NCBI RefSeq assembly: GCF_025352015.1
Contig: NZ_JANXUG010000041.1
Span: 1 to 53,787 of the forward strand
Origin: Flavobacterium sp.
GTDB lineage: Bacteria > Bacteroidota > Bacteroidia > Flavobacteriales > Flavobacteriaceae
Direction of reading: 5' to 3'
Length of the DNA stretch: 53,787 nt
Below the pieces are notes generated by a model. That model worked only from the letters and a program-made list of their open reading frames with translations, had not been told where the DNA came from and searched no databases. The position numbers and the translations under genes are program-made. Shown here one piece after another: positions 18,158 to 29,040 of this stretch. Position 1 is the first letter of the stretch; each line of letters begins with the position of its first letter.

Positions 18158-18853
18158 TTAAGAAACAGCCAAAGCTTTAATCAAATCTTCTTTTTTATTT
18201 CGGCTCAAAGGAATCTTCGTAACTCCAATTTCAGCAAATTTACTATTAAAACGTTCTACCTTGTCAATATTAATAATATAGGATTTGTGAACTCTAATAA
18301 ACTTTTCTTTTGATAAATCATTTTCAAATGATTTCATAGTTGAAAGAACAAGATTGCTGTCTTCTTCTGTCACTACTTTAACATAATCTCCGTAAGCTTC
18401 TATCCACTTAATTTTATTGGTATAAATTTTAAGTTTTTTAAGATTGCTTTTAATGAAAATATGATCACCTTCTTCTTCTTGATTTTCTTTTTTAAGCAAA
18501 TGGAAATCCATTGCTCTTCTAACGGAGGCATTGAAACGATCAAGAGCTATCGGTTTTTGTAGGTAATCCGTAGCGTCATAATCAAATGCTTTCATAGCAT
18601 ATTCTGCCTTTGACGTAATAAAAATAATTTGAGGTTTTACTTTTAATCCATCAAGAAAATCAAAACCACTAATGACTGGCATTTCGATGTCAAGGAAAAT
18701 TAAGTCAACGGTATGAACCGACATGCAATTTTTTGCTTCGATTGCATTAGAAAAATCTCCCACTAAATGTAGATTGGGATGATTATTTACTAACTTCGCG
18801 ATAATCATCCTTTGGATTGAACTATCGTCAACAACAACACAATTTAGTTTCAT
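18158..18853 (-). CDS. LytTR-family response regulator
   Basis: 231 residues. The receiver domain (residues 1-120) has the acidic pair VVDDSS, phospho-acceptor Asp55 in IFLDIEMP, and the conserved Lys in YLQKPIALDRF. A LytTR DNA-binding domain fills the C-terminus (IFIKSNLKKLKIYTNKIKWI, VLSTMKSFENDL, FIRVHKSYIINIDKVERF). No LytS-type sensor kinase adjoins it, so it is an orphan regulator here. It is convergent with priA (7 bp between stops) and divergent from rpsF. Confidence 0.92.
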   Translation of the reverse strand: MKLNCVVVDDSSIQRMIIAKLVNNHPNLHLVGDFSNAIEAKNCMSVHTVDLIFLDIEMPVISGFDFLDGLKVKPQIIFITSKAEYAMKAFDYDATDYLQKPIALDRFNASVRRAMDFHLLKKENQEEEGDHIFIKSNLKKLKIYTNKIKWIEAYGDYVKVVTEEDSNLVLSTMKSFENDLSKEKFIRVHKSYIINIDKVERFNSKFAEIGVTKIPLSRNKKEDLIKALAVS

Positions 18854-18982
18854 AATATTTTTTTATTATAGATTTGGTGAGGTAAAAATAGATACTTTTT
18901 TTTAATCCACCTAACGTTTTGTCGATTATTTTTACCTTTAAACGATATTTTTTACTTTTGAACGATTTAAGATAACTTGTGA

Positions 18983-19012
18983 TTGTTAATTAAATTATCT
19001 TTTCTATATTTG
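18983..19012 (+). promoter_or_regulatory. Promoter of the S6-S18-L9 operon
   Basis: A -33 TTG (18983-18985) and a perfect -7 TATATTTG (19005-19012) are separated by 19 bp. This is the best Bacteroidota-type promoter in the window and sits before a ribosomal protein operon. Confidence 0.75.
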
Positions 19013-19040
19013 CGCCCAATTTAAAATTAATCATATAATT

Positions 19041-19385
19041 ATGAATCATTACGAAACTGTTTTCATCTTAAATCCCGTTTTATCTGAAGTTCAGGTAAAG
19101 GAAACAGTAAGCAAATTTGAAGATTTTCTTACGTCAAAAGGAGCACAGATGGTATCCAAAGAGGATTGGAGCTTAAAAAAATTAGCTTACGAAATCCAAA
19201 ACAAGAAAAGTGGTTTTTACCATTTATTCGAATTTAAAGTTTCAGGAGAAATCCTAATTGCCTTTGAAACTGAATTTAGACGTGACGAGAGAGTTATGCG
19301 TTTCCTAACTGTAAGTTTAGATAAGCATGCCATTTCTTGGGCTGAACGAAGAAGAACCAAATTAAAAGAATCATCTAAAGCTTAA
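19041..19385 (+). CDS. rpsF: 30S ribosomal protein S6
   Basis: 114 residues. Opening [19 protein letters not shown] and the [14 protein letters not shown] strand with [16 protein letters not shown] identify S6, which pairs with S18 on the platform of the small subunit. It leads an operon with rpsR (5 bp downstream) and rplI. The single-stranded DNA-binding protein gene found between rpsF and rpsR in many bacteria is absent, which is normal for this group. Confidence 0.97.
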   Translation: MNHYETVFILNPVLSEVQVKETVSKFEDFLTSKGAQMVSKEDWSLKKLAYEIQNKKSGFYHLFEFKVSGEILIAFETEFRRDERVMRFLTVSLDKHAISWAERRRTKLKESSKA

Positions 19386-19390
19386 TTATT

Positions 19391-19687
19391 ATGGCAAATT
19401 TACAACAATCCGCTTCGGGAAAGAAAGAAGGAGATATCAGATATCTTACTCCTCTGAACATAGAAATCAATAAGACTAAAAAGTATTGTCGTTTCAAAAA
19501 ATCTGGAATCAAATATATTGATTATAAAGATGCAGATTTCTTATTGAAATTTGTAAACGAGCAAGGTAAAATTCTTCCACGTCGTTTAACAGGTACTTCT
19601 TTAAAATACCAAAGAAAAGTGTCAGTAGCAGTTAAAAGAGCTCGTCATTTAGCTTTAATGCCATATGTGGCCGATTTATTAAAATAA
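19391..19687 (+). CDS. rpsR: 30S ribosomal protein S18
   Basis: 98 residues with the S18 core: [40 protein letters not shown] and [13 protein letters not shown]. It binds S6 and 16S rRNA. The start follows the rpsF stop by 5 bp. rplI follows after 67 bp. Confidence 0.97.
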   Translation: MANLQQSASGKKEGDIRYLTPLNIEINKTKKYCRFKKSGIKYIDYKDADFLLKFVNEQGKILPRRLTGTSLKYQRKVSVAVKRARHLALMPYVADLLK

Positions 19688-19754
19688 TTAATTAATTAAA
19701 GTTGTTGTCTCGTTGAGATTCAACGAGACTAACTTCTATAACAAGGACAACAAC

Positions 19755-20195
19755 ATGGAACTTATATTAAAACAAGACGTTCAAAATTTAGGATTTAAAG
19801 ATGATTTAGTAACTGTAAAAAATGGTTACGGTCGTAATTTTTTAATTCCACAAGGTCATGCTCAATTAGCAACACCTTCAGCAAAAAAAATTTTAGCTGA
19901 AAATTTAAAACAAAGAGCACATAAAGAGTCTAAAGTGGTAAACGATGCAAAAGCATTAGGAGAAGCTTTAAAAGCCATCGAAATTAAAATCACAGCAAAA
20001 GCCGGTGGAGAAAAATTATTTGGTTCAATATCAAATATTGATATTGCTGCTGCATTAGAAAAAGCAGGACAAACTGTTGATAGAAAATTCATAACAAGTG
20101 GTTTGGTAAAACGAACAGGTAAATATACAGCAACTGTAAGACTTCACAGAGATGTAGTTGTAGAGTTACCCTATGAAATTGTAGCCGAAGTATAA
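19755..20195 (+). CDS. rplI: 50S ribosomal protein L9
   Basis: ATG 19755 gives 146 residues starting MELILKQDVQNLGFKDDLV, the canonical L9 N-terminus; an upstream in-frame start at 19713 adds 14 unlikely residues. The signature GYGRNFLIPQGHAQLATP is present. L9 binds 23S rRNA and spans neighbouring ribosomes. Last ribosomal gene of the operon, followed by a strong terminator. Confidence 0.97.
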   Translation: MELILKQDVQNLGFKDDLVTVKNGYGRNFLIPQGHAQLATPSAKKILAENLKQRAHKESKVVNDAKALGEALKAIEIKITAKAGGEKLFGSISNIDIAAALEKAGQTVDRKFITSGLVKRTGKYTATVRLHRDVVVELPYEIVAEV

Positions 20196-20216
20196 TATTT
20201 CGATTAATAAATAGTA

Positions 20217-20244
20217 AATCCCGACTCACATCGGGATTTTTTTT
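20217..20244 (+). terminator. Intrinsic terminator after rplI
   Basis: AATCCCGA (20217-20224) pairs with TCGGGATT (20231-20238) across 6 nt, followed by a T tract to 20244. Confidence 0.9.
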
Positions 20245-20284
20245 ATCTGAATTTATTTCAGATTCTTTCCAAGTTAAAATAATT

Positions 20285-20319
20285 GCATCTGATAAAAGAT
20301 GCTGAAAGAAGTTCAGCAT
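20285..20319 (+). promoter_or_regulatory. Two overlapping, mutually exclusive hairpins before the DUF6495 gene
   Basis: Hairpin A: GCATCT (20285-20290) with AGATGC (20297-20302). Hairpin B: ATGCTGAA (20299-20306) with TTCAGCAT (20312-20319). They share bases 20299-20302, so only one can form fully, and B ends two bases before the ATG at 20322. This could be a translation-controlling leader or a dispersed repeat. Confidence 0.45.
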
Positions 20320-20321
20320 AA

Positions 20322-20795
20322 ATGAAATATAAAAGATTAGCCAAAGAACAATTTGAAGCTTTATATCAGGAATTTATAAATTTCCTCGCTTCACAATCTA
20401 TTGATAAAGCAGAATGGGATAAAATAAAATTGGATAAACCTGAAGTAGCCGAGCAAGTACTAGACGTTTTTTCTGATTTGATATGGGAAGGTGTTTTAAC
20501 AAATGCTACTTATTTAGAGCATTTTTCTAAAAACCATATTTTCCTCTTTCATTGCCAAGAAAAATTAATTCAATCTATTGTTTTAAAAGCATTAGAACCA
20601 CAAGTCGATTTTATGGAAAAAGAGGGATTGCAATGGTTAAGTGATACTATATTTACAGATGCAGTTGAAATTCATTTGGGTAAAAAAGAATACGGAGTCG
20701 AACGAAATGCTGCCATTTTTGATTTGATAAAAGAAGGAGCCATCTTGAGCGATGGACAACTATACCTTCAAATGAACGGAATAATCCAGTCGTAA
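20322..20795 (+). CDS. DUF6495 family protein
   Basis: 157 residues, soluble, no signal peptide or membrane segment. The sequence (KEQFEALYQEFINFLASQSI, AEQVLDVFSDLIWEGVL, NHIFLFHCQEKLI, ERNAAIFDLIKEGAILSDG) matches the short conserved protein I recall next to rplI in many Flavobacteriia, labelled DUF6495. Function unknown. Placement after the ribosomal operon suggests a growth-linked role, which is only inference. The L9 terminator partly separates it from that operon. Confidence 0.7.
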   Translation: MKYKRLAKEQFEALYQEFINFLASQSIDKAEWDKIKLDKPEVAEQVLDVFSDLIWEGVLTNATYLEHFSKNHIFLFHCQEKLIQSIVLKALEPQVDFMEKEGLQWLSDTIFTDAVEIHLGKKEYGVERNAAIFDLIKEGAILSDGQLYLQMNGIIQS

Positions 20796-20812
20796 TTTTA
20801 AGATTTTATACT

Positions 20813-21752
20813 ATGAAATTATTATTCATTTTATTTGTTTCTTTTACTTCTGTCTCACAAACTAGTGGTTGGCACAAAGATTTAGAAATTCTTATTGATG
20901 GTACAACTCGATATTATGATATGTATGCCCCATCAAATCTGAATCAAAATCCCACTTTGGTAATTCAGCTTCACGGAGGAACACAATCAAAAGAAGAGAT
21001 TTACAACGACAGAGCAGGAGCATCAAAGTATTGGGAATGATGTTGCCGAAAAAGAACATTTTTTACTAATTGTTCCTAATGGTACAAACTTAAAAACTGG
21101 AGCAACGCAAGGAAATAATTTAATTTGGAACGATTGCAGAGTTTATCCTAATGATAATAATGCTGATGATGTAGGTTTTATTTCTAAATTGATTGATTTT
21201 TCCATTGGGAAATACAATGTAAATAATAAAAAAATATTTGTTACCGGGGTTTCCAATGGTGGATTAATGTGCTATCGTCTTGGACTTGAAATTCCGAACA
21301 AAATAACCGCAATAGCTGCTTTCAATGCCAACCTATCTGAAGAAAGTGAGTGTAAAGTTTCAAACATTCCTATTCCTGTAATGATAGTAAATGGAAAAAA
21401 AGATAAGTTTATGCCTTTTTACGGCGGAAAGTCTAAATTGAAGAAAGAATATTTCTTGTCATCACAAGAAACAGTAGATTTTTGGGTCAAAAATAATTTC
21501 AAAGGAACATCTATCTCTAAAGATATAATTAAATACAATACTATTGAAATGCAGCCAATAACGAGTACTATCTACAATAAAGGAAATAAAAACAATGAAA
21601 TTCAATATTATGAAATAGAAGATGGCGGGCACACAATGCCGGGCAAAAAATATGTGCTTTCTAGGTTTATCCAAAGAATTGTTGGAAAACAAAACGAGTC
21701 GATTGAAGGTGCCGAAATTACATGGGAATTTTTCAAAAATCTTTCTAAATAA
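20813..21752 (+). pseudogene. Secreted alpha/beta-hydrolase (PHB depolymerase/LpqC-type esterase), frameshifted
   Basis: Two fragments of one gene. The first frame (20813-21040) has a signal peptide (LLFILFVSFTSVSQ) and the oxyanion strand TLVIQLHGGTQS, and stops at TGA 21038. The second frame is open from 21036 (NDVAEKEHFLLIVPNG) to 21752. Removing one G from GGG at 21033-21035 joins them as KYWNDVAEKE. The triad is in the second part: the nucleophile elbow GVSNGG, Asp in VNGKKDKFMP, and His in DGGHTMPG. The restored protein of about 312 residues would be an exported esterase. A single-base error in the sequence is the main alternative to real decay. Confidence 0.85.
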
Positions 21753-21779
21753 AATTGTATTTTAGTGCCATATTAGTAG

Positions 21780-23783
<2,004 letters not shown>

Positions 23784-23890
23784 ATAAATTTTTGATTAGT
23801 ATTGCTTTGATTTTTATAATCTATTTTTAGTCCTAATTTATCTTATAAATATGGATATTAAAAAATAACCTAATCATAAATTCACTAAAG

Positions 23891-24586
23891 ATGGCTAATA
23901 AAATAAACGTAATATATAAACTAACACTATGTTATTTTGTCATAGCAATTTTTGAAATTATTGCAGAATATTTTGTTAATAAATCCATTATCTGTATACT
24001 TAAACCGTTATTACCTGTATTCCTAATTATCATTTATTATATAGATTCCGAAAGAAAAAATGTAATGTTTATTATCGTTTTACTTTTGTCCTCATTGACC
24101 AACATACTTTTTATTCCTAATACGCCGACCTATTTGTTTTATGGTATTATTGTCTTTACTATACATCGTATTATATGCATCTATCTCATACTTTCTCTTC
24201 AAAAATTTATCGATTATATTCCTATAATAATTGCAACTTCACCCTTCTTGCTAATCTTTTTTTATTTGTTTACAGAAACATCTGAAATACCCGAAAATAG
24301 TTTTTACGTCATTATTATTCAAAATATATTAATTTCAGTTCTTACGGGTATTGCACTTGCCAGCTATGTCATGAATGACTCTAAACAGAACTCTATTTTG
24401 TTGATTAGTGCACTGCTATTTGTGATGCTACAATTTGTAGTTTTTGTAGAAAAGTACTTTTTGACCAATGAATACCAAGAATTTTTTAGACCAACTGCTA
24501 TGACATTGAATGCATTAGCCTTTTTCTCATTGTATAAATATGTTGTCACTTCTGAAAAATCAAACTATAATAATAGACTTTCCTGA
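23891..24586 (+). CDS. Multi-pass membrane protein, possibly YhhN-like
   Basis: 231 residues with about seven or eight hydrophobic helices and a short polar C-terminus. ICILKPLLPVFLIIIYY and the LLLSSLTNILFI segment recall the early helices of the YhhN/lysoplasmalogenase family (TMEM86-like), where a KPL helix and a catalytic Asp in the next helix are typical. The Asp position reads Ser/Thr/Asn here, so activity is doubtful. Low-complexity hydrophobic sequence limits the call. Its 3' end overlaps the convergent metallophosphatase gene by 27 bp. Confidence 0.5.
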   Translation: MANKINVIYKLTLCYFVIAIFEIIAEYFVNKSIICILKPLLPVFLIIIYYIDSERKNVMFIIVLLLSSLTNILFIPNTPTYLFYGIIVFTIHRIICIYLILSLQKFIDYIPIIIATSPFLLIFFYLFTETSEIPENSFYVIIIQNILISVLTGIALASYVMNDSKQNSILLISALLFVMLQFVVFVEKYFLTNEYQEFFRPTAMTLNALAFFSLYKYVVTSEKSNYNNRLS

Positions 24587-25477
24587 TGACACTCTGCTCT
24601 TTTCATCATCAAAATAAAAATCAATTCGACCAAGGTTTACACCATAACAACCTACTTGATTGACCAAAACTTCTTTGCCTTCAGCATTATTTAAAATAGT
24701 AGGTTTATCAAGAAAGGTGTGTGTATGACCCCCAATAATTAGATCAATATTTTTTGTCAAACCTGCTAATTTGGTATCGCAAATTTTATCGGGTTCGTCT
24801 TTGTATTTGTAACCAATATGTGATAGACAAATCACTAAATCACATTTTTCTTCATACTTCAATATGCGGCTCATATCTTGAGCAATATCAATGGAATTAT
24901 TATAAACAGTTTCTTTAAAATTTCTCTTATCAACTAAACCATCAAGGTTTATTCCAAGTCCAAAAACACCTACCTTGATTCCTGCCTTATGAAAAATTTT
25001 ATAAGGTTTTACATGTCCATCCATAATCGTGTTCTTGAAATCATAATTGGCGGAAACAAATTCAAAATTTGCATTCGGCAATTGCTTGTATAAACCCTCA
25101 ATACCGTTGTCAAAGTCGTGATTGCCAATGGTTGCCAAATCATACTTCATCATGCTCATCAGTTTGAATTCTAATTCGCCACCATAGTAATTAAAATAAG
25201 GTGTTCCTTGGAAAATATCACCAGCATCAAGCAATAAAACATTAGAATTTTCATTTCTGATGGTTTCAATAATAGTTGCCCTTCTTGCCACGCCACCCAT
25301 ATTAGGATTCTTTGGATGATTTGGAGGAAAAGGATCAATATAACTGTGAACATCATTGGTGTGAAGTATCGTTAAATGCTTTGTATTTAACGTGGTAAAA
25401 CTACTTAATGATAATCCTCCAAGTCCCAAAAACACTGAACTTGCTGCTGTTTTTTGGATAAAATTTCTTCTTTTCAT
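24560..25477 (-). CDS. Metallophosphatase, N-terminal half of a split 5'-nucleotidase
   Basis: 305 residues. The N-terminus MKRRNFIQKTAASSVFLGLG resembles a twin-arginine-type or lipoprotein-like export signal, although the canonical RR-x-FLK is degenerate. The calcineurin-type metal-binding motifs of the UshA N-terminal domain are complete: LHTNDVHSYID, DAGDIFQGTP, GNHDFDNG, LSHIGYK and GGHTHTF. It lacks the C-terminal substrate-binding domain, which lies in the gene upstream. It should hydrolyse nucleotides or related phosphoesters outside the cytoplasm. Confidence 0.85.
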   Translation of the reverse strand: MKRRNFIQKTAASSVFLGLGGLSLSSFTTLNTKHLTILHTNDVHSYIDPFPPNHPKNPNMGGVARRATIIETIRNENSNVLLLDAGDIFQGTPYFNYYGGELEFKLMSMMKYDLATIGNHDFDNGIEGLYKQLPNANFEFVSANYDFKNTIMDGHVKPYKIFHKAGIKVGVFGLGINLDGLVDKRNFKETVYNNSIDIAQDMSRILKYEEKCDLVICLSHIGYKYKDEPDKICDTKLAGLTKNIDLIIGGHTHTFLDKPTILNNAEGKEVLVNQVGCYGVNLGRIDFYFDDEKSRVSSGKSIIIV

Positions 25478-25547
25478 TTATATTCAATTTTTTTCTTGTG
25501 AATTTATTTCAGAAGTTCACCACTTATAAATGCCGAAATATTGTTAA

Positions 25548-26351
25548 CTATTCTTTTATAATTCGAATGTCTTTATTAGCCTCGATGAATTTATTTTCTT
25601 TGAAATAATCAATAATCATATTCCGAAGTTTGTATTGTAAATCATATTTATGAATCCCTTTTTTAAAAAAAAGCATATTATCATTCCCATATGATAAATA
25701 ATCAGATGTTGCTACATAATATATTTTATTAAGATCTAGTGCGCTTTCGCCAACTAAAATAGCTACTGCTTGATTATTTTTATCAATCGTAAACTTCATA
25801 CCTCGTAATGGATGTGGTTTTTTTTCTGAAATAACATAGTTTGCAATTTCCAAAACTTGTGCTCCCTTTAGCGCAACCACGACAGCACTATTTTCGAAAG
25901 GCATAATTTCATAAGCATTCCTTGCGGTGACGTCACCTTTGGGAATTATAGTTCGAATTCCGCCATGATTTAAAACACAAATATCAACAGCTAAATGTTC
26001 TCTCATTTGAAAAACCTTATTCGATTTGTCAAAAGTAATATCGGCTAAAAGATTACCCATTGGAGTCTGCCATACGCCTGATTTATCTATAGTTTCTGGA
26101 GCATTGGATAAAACAATGTTTAAATCGGCATCAATTTTTGTTCGATAAGGTTTTATAAAGTTTTCAATTTGCTGTACTTGTTGGCTTGCTTTCTGGGTAG
26201 AAATCTCTGTATTTTTATTGGTAATACCAATTTGTTTCCCCTCAATTTTAACTAAAGTACATTTTTTCTCGATGCAAGATGTGAACACCGCAAATGTTAA
26301 TAATAAAACAAAATGCTTTACTACACCGTCATAGTTTTTTAGTTTTACCAT
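25548..26351 (-). CDS. Lipoprotein with 5'-nucleotidase C-terminal domain
   Basis: 267 residues. A hydrophobic stretch ending FAVFTSCIEKK gives a lipobox-like Cys26, so membrane anchoring is likely. The rest is the UshA-type substrate-specificity domain: WQTPMGNLLADITFD, NHGGIRTIIPKGDVTARNAYE, PFENSAVVVALKGAQVLEI, LRGMKFTID and YYVATSDYLSYGNDNM. The metal-binding domain is absent and lies in the next gene, 70 bp downstream. The two products probably assemble into one nucleotidase. Domain order in the operon is reversed relative to the fused enzyme. Confidence 0.85.
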   Translation of the reverse strand: MVKLKNYDGVVKHFVLLLTFAVFTSCIEKKCTLVKIEGKQIGITNKNTEISTQKASQQVQQIENFIKPYRTKIDADLNIVLSNAPETIDKSGVWQTPMGNLLADITFDKSNKVFQMREHLAVDICVLNHGGIRTIIPKGDVTARNAYEIMPFENSAVVVALKGAQVLEIANYVISEKKPHPLRGMKFTIDKNNQAVAILVGESALDLNKIYYVATSDYLSYGNDNMLFFKKGIHKYDLQYKLRNMIIDYFKENKFIEANKDIRIIKE

Positions 26352-26372
26352 CGCTTTAGGTACTAATTTTAG

Positions 26373-26380
26373 TAAATTTG
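26373..26380 (+). promoter_or_regulatory. Candidate -7 box for the DUF6913-dapA operon
   Basis: TAAATTTG matches TAnnTTTG, 19 bp before the ATG at 26400. Confidence 0.55.
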
Positions 26381-26399
26381 TAAATCAAGTAAAAGTACT

Positions 26400-26918
26400 A
26401 TGTTTTTAAATTACATCAAGAATTTTTCAACAAATAAAATTGTTAAAAATAGTTTATCCAATGTTAGGCATGTGCCGTCAGACAGTGTAATTAAAACCGT
26501 TGGGATTATTTTTGATGAAAGCTATTTTTATGAAAAGGAAGCTCTAGTTCATGCATTAACCGAAAATAAGATTGAGGAAAAGGATATTAAAATTCTGGTT
26601 TATAAAGACAAATTAAAAAAGAATGAAACGTTTGAATATCCAGTTTTTAGCAATAAAGATTTGAGTTGGCGCGGGACAATTGATAAGAAAGAAGTAAAAG
26701 AGTTTGTAAAAGCACCTTTTGATTTATTGATTAATTATTACGATACCGAAAAAGTTGCTTTACTTTTGGTATCTCATTTATCCAAAGCAAGTTTCAAAGT
26801 TGGTTTTGCAACTGTTGACAAGCGATTAAACCATTTTATGATTAATACAAATGCCGAAAATTATAAAGTTTTTATGGATGAATTATTCAAATATTTAAAA
26901 ATTTTAAACAAAATATAA
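26400..26918 (+). CDS. DUF6913 family protein
   Basis: 172 residues, soluble. Features such as [40 protein letters not shown] and [20 protein letters not shown] match the Bacteroidota protein I know as DUF6913, often found directly upstream of dapA. No catalytic motif is apparent. The dapA start follows its stop by one base, so the two are cotranscribed and likely translationally coupled. Function unknown. Confidence 0.7.
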   Translation: MFLNYIKNFSTNKIVKNSLSNVRHVPSDSVIKTVGIIFDESYFYEKEALVHALTENKIEEKDIKILVYKDKLKKNETFEYPVFSNKDLSWRGTIDKKEVKEFVKAPFDLLINYYDTEKVALLLVSHLSKASFKVGFATVDKRLNHFMINTNAENYKVFMDELFKYLKILNKI

Positions 26919-26919
26919 T

Positions 26920-27804
26920 ATGTTATCATTAATAGGTACAGGAGTCGCGCTTGTAACACCCTTCAAAAAAGATTTTTCTGTAGATGTAGATGCTTTAAAA
27001 GCTATAGTAAATTTTCAGATTGATAACGGAATTGATTACTTAGTTGTTCTTGGCACAACTGCCGAAAGTGCTACACTTTCCAAAATAGAAAAAGAATTAA
27101 TTATAAAAACAATTGTTGATTCAAACAAAGGACGATTACCTTTAGTTCTCGGAGTTGGAAGTAATAATACACAGGAAGTAGTTCAAGAACTGAAATCAGG
27201 TAATTTTTCAGATTTTGTTGCGCTGCTTTCTGTTTCACCTTATTACAACAAACCCACACAAGAAGGTATCTACCAACATTTTAAAGCCATTTCAGAAGCA
27301 TCGCCTCTACCTATAATATTGTACAATGTACCAGGAAGAACTGCTAGTAACATGTTGCCATCAACTATTATACGATTAGCAACCGATTTTAAAAATATTA
27401 TTGCGGTCAAAGAAGCAGCAGGAGATATTGTGCAAGCCATGAAATTGATACAAAATAAACCAAAAGATTTTTTAGTAATATCGGGAGATGATATGATAAC
27501 TTTACCAATGATTTTGGCTGGCGGCGCGGGAGTTATTTCTGTACTTGCAGAAGGTTTTCCAAAACAATTTTCAGAAATGGTTCATCTTGGTTTGAATAAA
27601 AGGGTAGAAGAAGCTTATAAATTGCATTACCTTTTAGCGGATTGTATTGACTTAATATTCGAACAAGGAAACCCCGCCGGAATCAAAGAAGTCTTTTATT
27701 CATTGGGATTATCTGAAAATACAGTTCGTTTGCCGCTCGTAAACACTGACGCAGATTTGGCAAATCGAATTCATGATTTTACCAACAAAATTTCGAAAAT
27801 GTAG
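26920..27804 (+). CDS. dapA: 4-hydroxy-tetrahydrodipicolinate synthase
   Basis: 294 residues. It condenses pyruvate with aspartate semialdehyde, the first step towards diaminopimelate and lysine. Pyruvate forms a Schiff base with Lys164 ([10 protein letters not shown]). Tyr135 in [10 protein letters not shown] and the Thr pair in [10 protein letters not shown] complete the proton relay. [20 protein letters not shown] is also typical. Normal length. Confidence 0.96.
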   Translation: MLSLIGTGVALVTPFKKDFSVDVDALKAIVNFQIDNGIDYLVVLGTTAESATLSKIEKELIIKTIVDSNKGRLPLVLGVGSNNTQEVVQELKSGNFSDFVALLSVSPYYNKPTQEGIYQHFKAISEASPLPIILYNVPGRTASNMLPSTIIRLATDFKNIIAVKEAAGDIVQAMKLIQNKPKDFLVISGDDMITLPMILAGGAGVISVLAEGFPKQFSEMVHLGLNKRVEEAYKLHYLLADCIDLIFEQGNPAGIKEVFYSLGLSENTVRLPLVNTDADLANRIHDFTNKISKM

Positions 27805-27827
27805 TTTTTTTTAAGTAAAAAAAATAT

Positions 27828-27857
27828 TTTGTTATCAACAATTAATAACTAAATTTG
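27828..27857 (+). promoter_or_regulatory. Promoter of the bamD operon
   Basis: -33 TTTG (27828-27831) and -7 TAAATTTG (27850-27857), 18 bp apart, about 55 bp before the bamD start codon. Confidence 0.7.
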
Positions 27858-27912
27858 CAGTTGGTTTTTTAGACACAGAAACTGTTTAAAATCATCTGAA
27901 TTAAATAAAAAA

Positions 27913-28707
27913 ATGAAGAAATTTTTAGTCTTATTTGCTGTTGTATTATTCTTAATTTCTTGCAGCGATTATCAAAGAGCATTAAAATCAGAAGATGTAG
28001 CCCTCAAGTTTGCATCAGCAACCAAAATGTATGATTCCAAAAAATATGGCAAAGCTATCAGGCTTTTTGAACAAATTGCTCCAGCAAACAAAGGAAAGGC
28101 ATCAGCTGAAAAAATGTTTTACATGTATTCACAAGCATTATATATAACAAATCAATATTATTTAGCGGGCTATCAATTTGAAAGTTTTGTAGCAAGTTAT
28201 CCTAAAAGTGAAAAAATAGAAGAAACTTCTTTTTTAGGAGCAAAATCATTTACTTTCTTATCACCAATATACAGTTTAGATCAAACAGATACCAACAAAG
28301 CGATTGATAAACTTCAAAATTATATTGATACCTATCCAGATGGGAAAAATATTGTAGAGGCAAATTCATTAGTTAAAATGTTGAGAGAAAAATTGGAAAA
28401 GAAAGCTTTTGAAAATGCTAAAATTTACAACACTGTTTCCAATTATAAAGCGGCGATGGTAGCTTTTGATAATTTCATGATTAATTTTCCAGGAACGCCT
28501 TATAAAGAAAAAGCACTTTATTATAAATTAGACTCTGCATATTCATTGGCGATTAATAGTGTTCCCACTAAAATGAAAGAAAGACTTGAAAATGCTAAAA
28601 CAGCCTACCAAGTTTTAATGAAATTTAAAGCGGATACGGAATTTAAAAATAAAGCTGACCAAATGTTAGCCAGAATTGATAACGATTTAAAACAATTTTC
28701 TAAATAA
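27913..28707 (+). CDS. bamD: Outer membrane assembly lipoprotein BamD
   Basis: 264 residues with a lipoprotein signal (LVLFAVVLFLISCSDYQRAL; lipidated Cys17) and tetratricopeptide-type repeats throughout (SKKYGKAIRLFEQI, QYYLAGYQFESFVASYPKSE, AIDKLQNYIDTYPDG, AMVAFDNFMINFPGTPYKEK). It is the essential lipoprotein partner of BamA in outer-membrane beta-barrel assembly. It leads a five-gene run, bamD-rpoZ-coaBC-DUF4835-recN, with very short gaps. Confidence 0.92.
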   Translation: MKKFLVLFAVVLFLISCSDYQRALKSEDVALKFASATKMYDSKKYGKAIRLFEQIAPANKGKASAEKMFYMYSQALYITNQYYLAGYQFESFVASYPKSEKIEETSFLGAKSFTFLSPIYSLDQTDTNKAIDKLQNYIDTYPDGKNIVEANSLVKMLREKLEKKAFENAKIYNTVSNYKAAMVAFDNFMINFPGTPYKEKALYYKLDSAYSLAINSVPTKMKERLENAKTAYQVLMKFKADTEFKNKADQMLARIDNDLKQFSK

Positions 28708-28714
28708 AAAAGTC

Positions 28715-29035
28715 ATGGATTTAAAAAAGACGAATGCACCCGTAAACACAATTACTTACAACAAAACTGTGATCGAAGAACGTACGGGCAATGTTTACGA
28801 GGCAATTACGATAATGGCTAAAAGAGCAAACCAAATAAATTCAGAAATTAAAAAAGAATTGACTGAAAAACTAGAAGAGTTTGCCACTTACAACGATAGT
28901 CTTGAGGAAATCTTTGAAAACAAAGAACAAATTGAAGTTTCTAAATACTACGAGAAATTACCAAAACCTCACGCGCTGGCTGTTCAAGAATGGCTTGACG
29001 ACAAAATATACTACAGAGACACTACAAAAGACTAG
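28715..29035 (+). CDS. rpoZ: DNA-directed RNA polymerase omega subunit
   Basis: 106 residues. The Rpb6/omega core is NVYEAITIMAKRANQINSEI; the following Glu/Lys-rich helix and C-terminal extension (KLPKPHALAVQEWLDDKIYY) are typical of the Bacteroidota version. It helps assemble and stabilise RNA polymerase. It sits 7 bp after bamD and 5 bp before coaBC, the same order I recall in many Flavobacteriia. Confidence 0.87.
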   Translation: MDLKKTNAPVNTITYNKTVIEERTGNVYEAITIMAKRANQINSEIKKELTEKLEEFATYNDSLEEIFENKEQIEVSKYYEKLPKPHALAVQEWLDDKIYYRDTTKD

Positions 29036-29040
29036 TAAAA

